Source: Alkalimonas mucilaginosa (GTDB lineage: Bacteria > Pseudomonadota > Gammaproteobacteria > Enterobacterales > Alteromonadaceae). Taken from it: DNA of 64,000 bases. The stretch spans positions 310,001 through 374,000 of the forward strand of contig NZ_JAUGZK010000004.1 of assembly GCF_036327005.1 (NCBI RefSeq). The letters run 5' to 3'. Shown here piece by piece: positions 17,351 through 26,100 of the stretch (positions are counted from its first letter, which is position 1; every line of letters begins with the position of its first letter). Below the pieces are notes generated by a model that saw only the letters and a list, made by a program, of their open reading frames with translations, ran no database searches and was not told the origin of the DNA. Made by a program: the position numbers and the translations under genes.

Positions 17351-18922
17351 ATGAAATCAACTGCTGGTGATAAAACGAAAAACACTCAACCGCTTACTTT
17401 GAAGCGGGTGGGGATTGATACGTACCATGAAAACGTGGCTTATCTGCATCGGGACTGCGAAATCTACCGCGCCGAGGGGTTCCAGGCTTTAGCCAAGGTG
17501 GAAGTGGAAGCCAAAGGCAAACGTATTCTGGCCAGTTTGAATGTGGTGGACGATGCCAATATCGTCAATGGCCAGCAACTGGGCCTGTCGGAAGAAGCTT
17601 TTGCTATGCTTGGCGCACCCGATGGCGATGCCGTTCGGGTTGCACCGGCCGAGCCACCACACTCCATTCCGGCTTTGCATCGTAAAATTGCCGGCGAACG
17701 GTTAATCCGGGAGGATTTTACCAGCATTGTGCAGGACATTGCGGCGCACCGTTACTCCAAAATTGAACTGACAGCTTTTGTGGTAGCTTGCAATCAGGGT
17801 GAGCTGGACCGCGAAGAAGTGTTCTTTTTAAGCGATGCCATGAGTAAAGTGGGGCGTAAACTGGATTGGCAGGAGCATCCGGTGGTGGATAAACACTGCA
17901 TTGGCGGCATCCCCGGCAACCGTACTTCGATGCTGCTGGTGCCGATTGTGGCAGCCCATGGCATGCTCTGCCCCAAGACATCATCACGCGCCATTACCTC
18001 GCCGGCTGGCACAGCCGATACCATGGAGCTGTTAGCTGCGGTGGAAATGCCCTTCGAGCAACTCACCGAGATTGTGCACCGGCACCGCGGCTGTCTGGCC
18101 TGGGGCGGTACCAGCGATTTATCACCGGCCGATGATGTGCTGATTTCGGTGGAGCGGCCCTTGTCGATTGACTCGCCGGGCCAGATGGTGGCCTCTATTT
18201 TATCGAAAAAAGTAGCTGCAGGCTCCAGTCACTTGCTGCTGGATATTCCGATTGGCCCAACGGCTAAGGTGCGTAGCATGCCGGAAGCCCAGCGACTGCG
18301 TAAACTCTTTGAGTTCGTGGCCAAGCGTATGGGCCTGACCATCGATGTGGTGATTACCGATGGCCGTCAGCCGATTGGCTATGGCATAGGCCCGGCACTG
18401 GAAGCCCGCGATGTGATGCGGGTGCTGCAAAATCACCCCAAAGCTCCCAATGATTTGCGGCAAAAATCCTTACGCCTTGCTGGCCGCATGCTGGAGTTTG
18501 ACCCCGATGTGCGTGGTGGTGATGGTTTTGGCATTGCCCGCGATATTCTGGACTCGGGCCGGGCGCTGGAAAAGATGCAGGCGATTATTGCGGCTCAGGG
18601 GCAGCGTGATTTTGATCCGGACAATCCGCCCTTGTCACCACTGTCGTTTGAAATAGCTGCAGCAGAGTCCGGTACTGTGGTAGCGATAGATAACATACAA
18701 CTGGCACGTATTGCCCGCTCGGCCGGGGCACCGCGCGCCAAAGGGTCCGGGGTCGACTTGCTGGCTAAGTTGGGAGAGCCGGTGGTGGCCGGTCAGCCGC
18801 TTTATCGCGTGTATGCTGCTTACCCAACCGAGCTGGCTTTTGCCCGCCAGGCCTGTGAGCGCAGCTCTGGTTACCGGATTGGCGATGCCAGTCAGCTGCT
18901 GTCCCTGCATGTGGAGTATTGA
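17351..18922 (+). CDS. AMP-phosphorylase-type nucleoside/nucleotide phosphorylase (thymidine phosphorylase type 2)
   Basis: The 523-residue protein is of the long type-2 form: an extra N-terminal domain (about residues 1-100), then the glycosyltransferase-family-3 fold. DKHCIGGIPGNRTSM near residue 178 and KTSSRAITSPAGTADTMELL near 206 match the signature of archaeal AMP phosphorylases rather than short DeoA enzymes. Archaeal enzymes phosphorolyse AMP (also CMP/UMP) to base and ribose-1,5-bisphosphate; bacterial members are annotated as putative thymidine phosphorylase. It is directly followed by a PRPP-synthetase homologue, which supports a role in nucleotide salvage. Whether the substrate is a nucleoside or a nucleotide is not settled by sequence. 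Confidence 0.88.
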   Translation: MKSTAGDKTKNTQPLTLKRVGIDTYHENVAYLHRDCEIYRAEGFQALAKVEVEAKGKRILASLNVVDDANIVNGQQLGLSEEAFAMLGAPDGDAVRVAPAEPPHSIPALHRKIAGERLIREDFTSIVQDIAAHRYSKIELTAFVVACNQGELDREEVFFLSDAMSKVGRKLDWQEHPVVDKHCIGGIPGNRTSMLLVPIVAAHGMLCPKTSSRAITSPAGTADTMELLAAVEMPFEQLTEIVHRHRGCLAWGGTSDLSPADDVLISVERPLSIDSPGQMVASILSKKVAAGSSHLLLDIPIGPTAKVRSMPEAQRLRKLFEFVAKRMGLTIDVVITDGRQPIGYGIGPALEARDVMRVLQNHPKAPNDLRQKSLRLAGRMLEFDPDVRGGDGFGIARDILDSGRALEKMQAIIAAQGQRDFDPDNPPLSPLSFEIAAAESGTVVAIDNIQLARIARSAGAPRAKGSGVDLLAKLGEPVVAGQPLYRVYAAYPTELAFARQACERSSGYRIGDASQLLSLHVEY

Positions 18923-18927
18923 ATCTG

Positions 18928-19818
18928 ATGACGATTTTGTTGTGTTCCCCTGATGAAAAAGCTGCCGCAGAGCGGCTGGCCAATGCCTGTAAGCTGCCGC
19001 TGCTTTGCTACCAGCAGCATCGTTTCCCGGATGATGAGCTAAAGCTGACCCTGCCGTTTGCCGATGGCGATGCACCAACACAACTGGTGCTGTACCGCAG
19101 CCTGGACCGGCCAAACGATAAGTTGGTCGAACTGATTCTGCTGGCAAAGCACTTGCGAGGCTGCGGTGTAAAGCGTGTGCTGTTGGTCGTGCCATATCTG
19201 GCTTATATGCGGCAGGATATTGCGTTTTACCCCGGGGAAATTGTTAGCCAGAAAATCATTGGCAGTTTGTTGGCGGATTTATTTGATGCGGTGATCACTG
19301 TCGATCCCCATTTGCATCGCATCGAACATTTGCGTGAAGCCATCCCAAGAGGCGACGCCATTGCGCTGAGTGGCGCCCCCAGGCTGGCGGATTTAATCGC
19401 GGAAAAATGTCAGCAGCCTTTGCTGATTGGGCCGGATGCCGAGTCGCGGCAATGGGTCGAACTGGCCGCAGCCCGCATTGTCTGCGATTATGGGGTCTGT
19501 AGCAAGGTACGGCATGGCGATAAAGAGGTGGTCATAGCCTTGCCAGATGTGGCGGTTAGCGGGCGCCAGGTGGTGCTGATGGACGATGTTGCCAGTTCTG
19601 GGCGCACCATGGCCAGAGCCGCCGAGCAGTTGCTGGCAGCCGGTGCCGCTTCAGTCGATGTGGCGGTGACCCACGCGCTTTTTGCCGGTGACGCCCTGGC
19701 GACTATCCAGCAGGCTGGTGTACGGCATATCTGGAGTACCGACTGCATTGCGCACGATAGCAATGCCATCAGTATGGCACCCATATTAGCAGAGGCCTTA
19801 GCGCCCCTCTTGATTTGA
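18928..19818 (+). CDS. Ribose-phosphate diphosphokinase (PRPP synthetase) homologue
   Basis: The 296-residue protein has PRPP-synthetase features: LVVPYLAYMRQDIAFYPGE in the N-terminal half (YMRQD, flexible region), DPHLHRIE, IGPDAESRQWV, and the PRPP-binding loop VLMDDVASSGRTM (about residue 215). It is shorter and more divergent than the housekeeping Prs. The usual enzyme makes PRPP from ribose-5-phosphate and ATP. It starts 5 bases after the phosphorylase stop; a TTG start overlapping that stop is also possible. The pairing implies shared metabolism of ribose phosphates; a divergent substrate such as ribose-1,5-bisphosphate is speculation. Confidence 0.82.
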   Translation: MTILLCSPDEKAAAERLANACKLPLLCYQQHRFPDDELKLTLPFADGDAPTQLVLYRSLDRPNDKLVELILLAKHLRGCGVKRVLLVVPYLAYMRQDIAFYPGEIVSQKIIGSLLADLFDAVITVDPHLHRIEHLREAIPRGDAIALSGAPRLADLIAEKCQQPLLIGPDAESRQWVELAAARIVCDYGVCSKVRHGDKEVVIALPDVAVSGRQVVLMDDVASSGRTMARAAEQLLAAGAASVDVAVTHALFAGDALATIQQAGVRHIWSTDCIAHDSNAISMAPILAEALAPLLI

Positions 19819-19969
19819 ATTAAAGTGCACTACGACACAACGATCACCCTGGATCAGCAATATTTTTCGATAGCAAGGAAGCGTTTATTTCATTAGAGAT
19901 GTTTTAACTAAGCATGTATTGTGCACGCTATTACAGGCACTTCGCCTTTAAGCTGTAATGAGGTGTGCA

Positions 19970-21619
19970 ATGCAAAAAAAACAATCGATGACGGTGGCCA
20001 AGCGGCTGGGTTTGGGTTTTGGCATCGTGCTGCTCCTGATGGTGGGCCTGACCCTGATTGGGGTAGAGCGGGTTCAGCGAATTAATCAAACATTGACTGA
20101 GATGACCGAGCTGAATTCAGTCAAACAACGCTACGCCATTAACTTTCGTGGCAGTGTGCACGATAGGGCTATTTCACTGCGCGATGTCACCTTGGTCGAC
20201 AATGCGCGTGATATCCCAGCGTTACTGCGTGATATTGAACAACTGGAATCATTTTATCTTAACTCCCGTCGCCTGATGGATGATATCTTCCAGCAGCGCA
20301 ATGGCGTTAGCGCAACCGAGCGGCAATTGTTGCAGGCAATCGATGTGGTGGAGGCGAGAGCTTTGCCGCTGGCAAATCAGGTCATTCAATTACGCCAGCA
20401 AGGCCAGCAAAGCGAGGCACAGCGGTTGTTGCTGGCACAAGTCGGCCCAGTCTTTGTCGATTGGTTGGCCAGCATCAATGCCTTTATTGATTATCAGGAA
20501 GCAAAAAATCAACAAGCCACCGATAATGCCCAGGGTATCGCCGGGGCTTTTGCTCTGACCATGGTATTGCTGACTGCGGTGGCAATTTTCATAGGTATTG
20601 CCATGGCCGTCTGGATCCTGCGTTACTTACGTCAGGCACTGGGAGGTGAGCCGGATGAAGCAGCCGAGCTGGTGAGCCAGATTGCAGCCGGTGATCTGAC
20701 GACGCAGATCCGCGACAGCCTGCCAAACAGCATGCTGGCGGCTGTGGCGAATATGCAGCTGCAATTACGGCAGACCCTGAGCGAGGTAGTAGGGGCAGCA
20801 AACACAGTCAAGACCCAGGCCGATGAGCTGGATCAGGCCGCACTGGAAGCACTGGAAGCCACCGAGCGACAGGCGCATTCATCCACCGCATCAGCTGCCA
20901 GCATTGAACAAATGACGGTGAGTCTGAAGCAGGTGGCCAGTGTGGTCGATTTGACAGAACAAAACTCACAAAAAACTGCAGATTTGTCGGATCAGGGGGC
21001 GCGCCTGGTACAAGACGCTGCCACTGAGATTGCAGTCGTTGCCGAGACCGTTGAGCAGTCAGCGAGCAAAATTGGCGAGTTGCAGCAGCGCTCCAAGGAG
21101 ATTGCCGGTATCGCCAATGTGATTAAAAGCATTGCGGAACAAACCAATTTGCTGGCACTGAACGCGGCCATCGAAGCAGCCAGAGCCGGTGAGTCTGGCC
21201 GCGGTTTTGCGGTGGTTGCCGATGAAGTAAGGCAGTTGGCAGAGCGCACCAGCAAGGCGACCACTGAGATTGCCGGTATGATACAGCTGGTGCAGGATGA
21301 TACTCAGTTAGCGGTTGCCTCGATGGAAACGGCAGCGCCGAGGGTGGCGGAAGGATTATCCAGAGCCAATGATGCTGCCAGTATGCTGCAACAAATTCGC
21401 AGCCAGGCGATGGACTCGCTGAACAATGTTCGCGATGTTGCCCGCTCAACCAATGAACAATCGACGGCTGTCACCGAGCTTGCCAAACACATTGAGCAAA
21501 TTGCCAGTATGTCGCGGGATAATGCGGTGGTGATGCAGCAAAACCGTGGTGCTGTTGCTGCGCTGCAGCGGGTGGCCACAGGCTTAGGGCAGCAGGTGGC
21601 TCGCTTTAGAACTAACTAA
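19970..21619 (+). CDS. Methyl-accepting chemotaxis protein
   Basis: The 549-residue protein has TM1 (about residues 12-33), a four-helix-bundle ligand domain of the 4HB_MCP type with RGSVHDRAISLRD, TM2 (about 185-210), a HAMP-like segment and a cytoplasmic signalling domain. The hairpin tip IAEQTNLLALNAAIEAARAGE-type sequence binds CheA/CheW. The ATG used here has GAGG 6 bases upstream; another ATG lies four codons earlier. No C-terminal CheR-binding pentapeptide is present. It is monocistronic, followed by an intrinsic terminator. No che gene is in the window. The ligand is unknown. Confidence 0.93.
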   Translation: MQKKQSMTVAKRLGLGFGIVLLLMVGLTLIGVERVQRINQTLTEMTELNSVKQRYAINFRGSVHDRAISLRDVTLVDNARDIPALLRDIEQLESFYLNSRRLMDDIFQQRNGVSATERQLLQAIDVVEARALPLANQVIQLRQQGQQSEAQRLLLAQVGPVFVDWLASINAFIDYQEAKNQQATDNAQGIAGAFALTMVLLTAVAIFIGIAMAVWILRYLRQALGGEPDEAAELVSQIAAGDLTTQIRDSLPNSMLAAVANMQLQLRQTLSEVVGAANTVKTQADELDQAALEALEATERQAHSSTASAASIEQMTVSLKQVASVVDLTEQNSQKTADLSDQGARLVQDAATEIAVVAETVEQSASKIGELQQRSKEIAGIANVIKSIAEQTNLLALNAAIEAARAGESGRGFAVVADEVRQLAERTSKATTEIAGMIQLVQDDTQLAVASMETAAPRVAEGLSRANDAASMLQQIRSQAMDSLNNVRDVARSTNEQSTAVTELAKHIEQIASMSRDNAVVMQQNRGAVAALQRVATGLGQQVARFRTN

Positions 21620-21643
21620 TTGGCAATGCATACAAACATTTTC

Positions 21644-21670
21644 AGCCAGGCTTATGCCTGGCTATTTGTT
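21644..21670 (+). terminator. Intrinsic terminator after the chemoreceptor gene
   Basis: AGCCAGGC-ttat-GCCTGGCT (8-bp arms) is followed by ATTTGTT. It lies 24 bases past the chemoreceptor stop and touches the end of the convergent diguanylate cyclase gene. Confidence 0.75.
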
Positions 21671-22877
21671 AGCTGGAGGCCAGCACCACACAGTTGCGGC
21701 CTTTTTTCTTGGCTTTATACAAAGCTTCATCGGCCCGCTTAAGCAATGGCTCCGGTTTTTCGCTACCCTGGCGGATAGCGCAGCCCAGGCTAATGGTAAT
21801 TTGCACGGTTTTACTACCGCTATTGTTATTGGCCGAGCGTTGTTTTTTGCCGGTTTCGTGGTCTTTGGGCCGGCCGCCCTGGCGCACAACCAGCGGGTAA
21901 TCGGCCACTTGCTGGCGTACCTGCTCCAGTTGTTCTTTCAGCTTGTTCGGATTGGCATGATGAAACACCAGGGTAAACTCTTCACCGCCATAACGATAGG
22001 CCGACATACCGCGCTGTTTGGCCAAAATGGCACCCAGCAGTCGCAACACCTGATCGCCCACATCGTGGCCATAGGTGTCGTTGAATTTTTTAAAGTGATC
22101 AACATCCAGCATGGTCACCGCACTTTTTTTACCAAGCCGGTTTAAATGCCCCATCAGTGCCCGGCGCTGTGGTAACTGAGTCAGCTCATCGATGTAAGCC
22201 AGTTGCAGCATTTGCAAGGCAAGGGTCAGCAGCAAACACAAACTGGCAGTTAAGGTTGCCCAGCCAGACAGATGAGGCTGCGCCAGCCACAGATAAAACA
22301 GCGTAAGACTAAGCAGCACCGCCAGTTGCCCCAGCATAGGCTTGGGCCAGTTGCGGTAACTGAGCAATGCCAGCCAGATAGTAGCTACCAGCAAGAGTGT
22401 TGCTGCTTGTAGCCAGCTTAGCTGACTTGCACTCAACACCGGCTGCAGTAGCCAATGGTAATCGGGCAGGTTGGTCTGCCAGTTGGGTAAAGGCAGATAG
22501 AGTAAACTCACAGGCAGCAAGGCACAGCTTAGCAATAAAGCGATCCCGGCTTTGGTAAGGAGAGGGGGCCGGGGCAGCAGCACCAATAAGCCGAGCCAAA
22601 GTGCACTAACTACAGGAAGATAACTGTACAACAAGGCAACATCAGGCTCGCTGATCGGGCGTTGCAAGCCCTGTTGCACAGTAAAATAATGCCCGGCCAA
22701 AAAAGCCAGCCAATACAGCCAGTCGGTTTGGCGCATTAGAAGCGCCAGCGAAGCAACAAAGGCCAGCGCCAGCCAGGCAGTGAGCGGGAAGGGGAGGGCC
22801 GCGAACAAGGCATGCTCAGGCCAGCCTATCAGCATCACGGCTAACAGCAACACAGGAGACAAGATCAACCAGCGCAC
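21669..22877 (-). CDS. Membrane-bound diguanylate cyclase (GGEEF)
   Basis: The 402-residue protein has about seven to eight hydrophobic segments (residues 1-220) and a C-terminal GGDEF domain with LDVDHFKKFNDTYGH and the active-site YGGEEF, so it should make cyclic di-GMP from two GTP. The usual RxxD inhibitory site five residues before GGEEF is replaced (QRGM), so product inhibition is probably lost. A charged, Asn/Ser-rich insert of about 25 residues follows the GGEEF motif, before the VQITISLGCA strand. The GTG start has GAGG 6 bases upstream; a TTG two codons earlier is less likely. The membrane region could sense an unknown signal. Confidence 0.9.
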   Translation of the reverse strand: MRWLILSPVLLLAVMLIGWPEHALFAALPFPLTAWLALAFVASLALLMRQTDWLYWLAFLAGHYFTVQQGLQRPISEPDVALLYSYLPVVSALWLGLLVLLPRPPLLTKAGIALLLSCALLPVSLLYLPLPNWQTNLPDYHWLLQPVLSASQLSWLQAATLLLVATIWLALLSYRNWPKPMLGQLAVLLSLTLFYLWLAQPHLSGWATLTASLCLLLTLALQMLQLAYIDELTQLPQRRALMGHLNRLGKKSAVTMLDVDHFKKFNDTYGHDVGDQVLRLLGAILAKQRGMSAYRYGGEEFTLVFHHANPNKLKEQLEQVRQQVADYPLVVRQGGRPKDHETGKKQRSANNNSGSKTVQITISLGCAIRQGSEKPEPLLKRADEALYKAKKKGRNCVVLASS

Positions 22878-23032
22878 ACACAACCTCGAGCTGTTGACAG
22901 CATATTTTTATTCTGTGCTCAGTGTAGCAGCCTGCTGCCCCGAATTGAAACACCGCATGCATCAGAGTGCATGTTGCATAATGTTCTGTAAAATAATGCA
23001 GTACCTGAATCAATTTGAGCCAGTGAGTTGCT

Positions 23033-23290
23033 ATGCCCAAAAGATACCGTGAATCCGCGCTGGACCCTTACATTATTGCTGGGCTTTGTGCTGTGCTGTC
23101 GCTGATGCTTTTTTACCGGGCCGCGAAAGGTTTGATTACTGGCGTGGCTCCCGGTTTGCACCACGCTGCTCTCGCCGGGCCTGTCCATACGCTGCAGGAT
23201 GATCCTTCTATTTTCTGGTTTTCCATTGTGCTGCACCTTGGCTTTGCTTTCTTCACGGCCAGATATGCTTGGCTAACGTTTAGGAAGTAG
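23033..23290 (+). CDS. Small two-helix membrane protein, unknown
   Basis: The 85-residue protein has two hydrophobic helices (about residues 13-33 and 59-77), separated by a loop with a HHAALAGP segment, and ends in a basic FRK. There is no strong ribosome-binding site. The family is not recognised. It is followed by a hairpin shared with the convergent ccdA gene. Confidence 0.55.
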   Translation: MPKRYRESALDPYIIAGLCAVLSLMLFYRAAKGLITGVAPGLHHAALAGPVHTLQDDPSIFWFSIVLHLGFAFFTARYAWLTFRK

Positions 23291-23292
23291 TA

Positions 23293-23325
23293 AAGCAGCT
23301 GCCGGGCATAGCCCGACAACTGCTT
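23293..23325. terminator. Hairpin between convergent genes
   Basis: A 15-bp stem with two mismatches and an ATA loop begins AAGCAG and ends CTGCTT. Short T/A tracts follow on the minus side only (TTTACTACTT), so it best fits a terminator for ccdA. Confidence 0.5.
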
Positions 23326-23339
23326 GGTGTGCTCAATGA

Positions 23340-24041
23340 CTAAAGGGTGGTCACCCAATCTGGCAGGTACTCAATGGCCCACAGCTCCATCACCTTATCA
23401 AAACCGGTGAAGATCATCAGGGCTATCAGCAGCAGGGCATAACCCAGCAACAGTCGCCCAACTTTGCCGGAGGCGCGCAGGGTGTTCAGTCGGGTACCGG
23501 CGGCGTACCCCAGACCCACCAATGGCAAAGCGGTACCAAGGCCAAATGCCAGCATCACGCTAAACGACATCATCAGGCTTTCCCCGGTTGAAGCCAGAGC
23601 GATAGCGGCACCCAGGGTAGGGCCTACGCACGGCAACCAGACCAGACCCAAAGAGCCACCGATCACAAACTGAAAGGCTGGGCGGTCTGAGGAGTCTGCC
23701 AACTGGCCGCCAGCAGGCAACCGGCTGGTCAGGCGTGACAACAGCAGACTAAATTGCTGATTCAGCCAGCCAACCACCAGCACCAGCCCCATCAACAACA
23801 TAAAGACTGCGGCAAAGGTACGCATAATATCGGGCGATAAACCGGCGCTGAGCAGCAGGTAGGTCAGCAAGGAGCCCCCCAGTGCAAAGGTAAAGGCCAA
23901 ACCTGCCGCTAAAAACCAGACGCCGGTTTTGGATGCCCGCATGGCCGATGCCGTCACCGCCGGTATCATCGGCAGAACGCAAGGTGATAACAGGCTCAGC
24001 ACGCCTGCTATCAGTGCCAGTGGGATGGCGGTAAACTCCAT
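23340..24041 (-). CDS. ccdA: CcdA-type thiol-disulfide electron transporter
   Basis: The 233-residue protein has six to seven hydrophobic helices and the two family cysteines, Cys21 in LLSPCVLPMIP and Cys138 in WLPCVGPTLGA, in matching positions of two repeated helix blocks. CcdA-type proteins move electrons from cytoplasmic thioredoxin across the inner membrane to periplasmic thiol proteins. The thioredoxin-fold gene directly upstream, ending 2 bases before this start, is the obvious periplasmic partner. Together they resemble the central and C-terminal parts of DsbD as separate proteins. A role in cytochrome c maturation is possible, but no ccm gene is near. Confidence 0.9.
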   Translation of the reverse strand: MEFTAIPLALIAGVLSLLSPCVLPMIPAVTASAMRASKTGVWFLAAGLAFTFALGGSLLTYLLLSAGLSPDIMRTFAAVFMLLMGLVLVVGWLNQQFSLLLSRLTSRLPAGGQLADSSDRPAFQFVIGGSLGLVWLPCVGPTLGAAIALASTGESLMMSFSVMLAFGLGTALPLVGLGYAAGTRLNTLRASGKVGRLLLGYALLLIALMIFTGFDKVMELWAIEYLPDWVTTL

Positions 24042-24043
24042 AA

Positions 24044-24475
24044 TCAGTCAGCGCCCTGGTCGTGTTTTTTCAGTTCGGCAAAGATGGTACTTTCACGGGT
24101 TTGGGCCACACTAAACCAGAGCTGCTCTTCACCACGATACAGCGCCAAGGTCGACTGACGTGGCGCCTTGAAGTAACTGACCCAGTCTTTCTGGTTATCA
24201 AAATCTACTTGCAGCACCAGGATGTCGCTGTTGGGGTTTTGGGCAAAATAGTCATTCAATACGGTGTGCTGACGGCGACAGGTCGGGCACCAGGGGGCAT
24301 ACACATCGATCAAAATCAGCCGGTTTTCGGCTTGGGCATGCCGAAACGCGGTTTCGGTAAAGGCCATCTTGTGTTTGGCCAGGTACTCGCTGGACGCACT
24401 GGCAGGGGCTAGCAGCATAAATGCCGCTACAGCCAGGGCAAGGACTGAGATAACAACAGTAGTGATGATTTTCAT
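24044..24475 (-). CDS. Periplasmic thioredoxin-fold protein (DsbD-gamma-like)
   Basis: The 143-residue protein has an N-terminal signal peptide or anchor (residues 1-27, cleavage likely after SASA) and a thioredoxin domain with the active site WCPTC (Cys63, Cys66). It lacks the full C-terminal sheet of TlpA. GAGG lies 6 bases before the ATG. It forms a two-gene operon with ccdA, so it probably receives electrons from CcdA and reduces periplasmic disulfides. Its target proteins are unknown. Confidence 0.85.
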   Translation of the reverse strand: MKIITTVVISVLALAVAAFMLLAPASASSEYLAKHKMAFTETAFRHAQAENRLILIDVYAPWCPTCRRQHTVLNDYFAQNPNSDILVLQVDFDNQKDWVSYFKAPRQSTLALYRGEEQLWFSVAQTRESTIFAELKKHDQGAD

Positions 24476-24596
24476 AGTGAACCTCGTTACATGAATGGAT
24501 GAAAGCCACTTCAGTGTAAAGAGGTGATAAAGGGTTCACATCAGCGAATACAACGGCGCAATCAACCAAAACACCGTATCGGAATTTTACTGCGGA

Positions 24597-25517
24597 TTAA
24601 TGATGCAAGGCTCTGAACTCTCCGGGGGAGAGTGTCTCATGCTGCTTAAAAAATCGAATAAAGGCGGTGGCAGATTGATAGCCGATTTGTTCTGCTATGA
24701 GTTCCATGCTCAATTCGCTGTGGATCAACAGATAACGGCAGCGCTGCAGTCGCAGCTCATCCAGCAAGGATTTGGCCGTCATAGCCATCACTTTATGGCA
24801 GCGCTCGGCAAAGGCGCTTTTGGACAGAAATGCCAGTGCGGCCATGTTCTCTACCGTCCAGTCAGCACCCGGCTCGTCCATGATGGCCAGTACCACCCGG
24901 CGTAGCGCCGGATCTTTTAGTGCCGCCAGCAGGCCTTGTTGCATGCTGTCGTCACTGAGCACCTGGCGCAGCAAGTGCAACACCACCACATCGCTCAAGC
25001 GACTGATAGCAGCCTGATAACCAGGCTGACGGGCTTGGGCTTCCTGCCGGATCAGCTGAATTAATGGACTTAACCGGCCGGATTGCTGGTTGGCAGGCAG
25101 ATGAATGTAGTCCGGCATCACCTGAAACAGATTGGCGGTGAGTGGTGATTCGACCGCAATGTCGTAGCAGACCAGACCACGCTCCAGGTGGTCAGGCACA
25201 CAAAAGTTGGCGAAGTCGACTTCGCTGGTGTGTTCGTTGACCGGCTCGTCACTAAGCCAATGCCGGAAACTGTGGCTGAAAAAAATGGCATCGCCGGCTT
25301 CCAATTGCACTTGCTGATGCAGTCGGCCCGGAATTGCCATCCAAACCCGGCCTTGCGTCACCACATGCAGGGCCGCTTTGCTTGATTTATTAGCCAGCAT
25401 ATTCCAGTGACCACAAAATCCGGACTCAAAATGCAGCTCAGAGCCAAAAGCGAGCTGCGATAACAATTGCTCAAGTGCTTCCGGTGTTTCGGTCGATGGG
25501 TCTGGTGCTTTTGTCAT
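24597..25517 (-). CDS. AraC-family regulator with cupin N-terminal domain
   Basis: The 306-residue protein has an N-terminal cupin_6-like effector domain (about residues 15-190: LHFESGFCGHWNMLANKSSKAALHVV-type start) and a C-terminal AraC double HTH (about 200-300: ENMAALAFLSKSAFAERCHKVM and MELIAEQIGYQSATAFIRFFKQ). Regulators of this class often respond to small ligands and control adjacent oxidoreductase genes. It faces the same way as trx-ccdA and diverges from the DinB-like operon; either could be a target. The start has no clear ribosome-binding site. Confidence 0.88.
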   Translation of the reverse strand: MTKAPDPSTETPEALEQLLSQLAFGSELHFESGFCGHWNMLANKSSKAALHVVTQGRVWMAIPGRLHQQVQLEAGDAIFFSHSFRHWLSDEPVNEHTSEVDFANFCVPDHLERGLVCYDIAVESPLTANLFQVMPDYIHLPANQQSGRLSPLIQLIRQEAQARQPGYQAAISRLSDVVVLHLLRQVLSDDSMQQGLLAALKDPALRRVVLAIMDEPGADWTVENMAALAFLSKSAFAERCHKVMAMTAKSLLDELRLQRCRYLLIHSELSMELIAEQIGYQSATAFIRFFKQHETLSPGEFRALHH

Positions 25518-25608
25518 TGTTGTCTTAGAGAAATAAAACTATGGTAGTAGTGATAGGACACAGAGCCAAGTGCTTTATTGTAAGCTACACCAACTGGATA
25601 CAGAATGC

Positions 25609-26100
25609 ATGTTGATTATTAAACAAAACCTGCACCAATTGGATTTGCTGGGTATCATTCTACGGCAGGTGCAGCCTGAACATTACCGGCAGGTCAAAGA
25701 CTGGCCCGGTGAGCCTTCAGTCGGTAAGCATATCCGTCATGTGCTGGACCATTATCAGCAGCTGTGGCTGGCATCCGACAGTCATCAGCTGGATTACCGG
25801 CTGCGGCTGCGCGATGAAGGCGCACAAAACGATCCGCGAAAAGCGCTGCACTGGATAGAGCGCTTGCAAACCTGGCTGCAGTGCCTGGAAGCCGATGAGC
25901 TGGATGCCCGGCTGAGCTACCAATTTGCCGAAGGCACCACCTACACCAGCTTGCAACGCGAACTGGATTTTGTTGCCAGTCATGCGGTGCATCATCTGGC
26001 CTTGATCCATGCATTGCTGGAACCCTGGGGCTACAGCTGGCCCGCAGAAGCCGGCGTACACAGCTCGACCCGAGAGTATCACAAACGATGTGCACCCTAA
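25609..26100 (+). CDS. DinB-like helical protein
   Basis: The 163-residue protein is mainly helical, with histidines at VGKHIRHVLDHY (about residues 36-47) and FVASHAVHHLALIHALL (about 119-135), the three-His metal pattern of the DinB/YfiT four-helix bundle. Members are metal-dependent thiol transferases or hydrolases, mostly uncharacterised. A GTG 13 codons upstream is an alternative start. Its stop overlaps the next gene by 13 bases, so it heads a coupled operon with the TANGO2-acyltransferase fusion and the OlsB-like gene. Confidence 0.7.
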   Translation: MLIIKQNLHQLDLLGIILRQVQPEHYRQVKDWPGEPSVGKHIRHVLDHYQQLWLASDSHQLDYRLRLRDEGAQNDPRKALHWIERLQTWLQCLEADELDARLSYQFAEGTTYTSLQRELDFVASHAVHHLALIHALLEPWGYSWPAEAGVHSSTREYHKRCAP

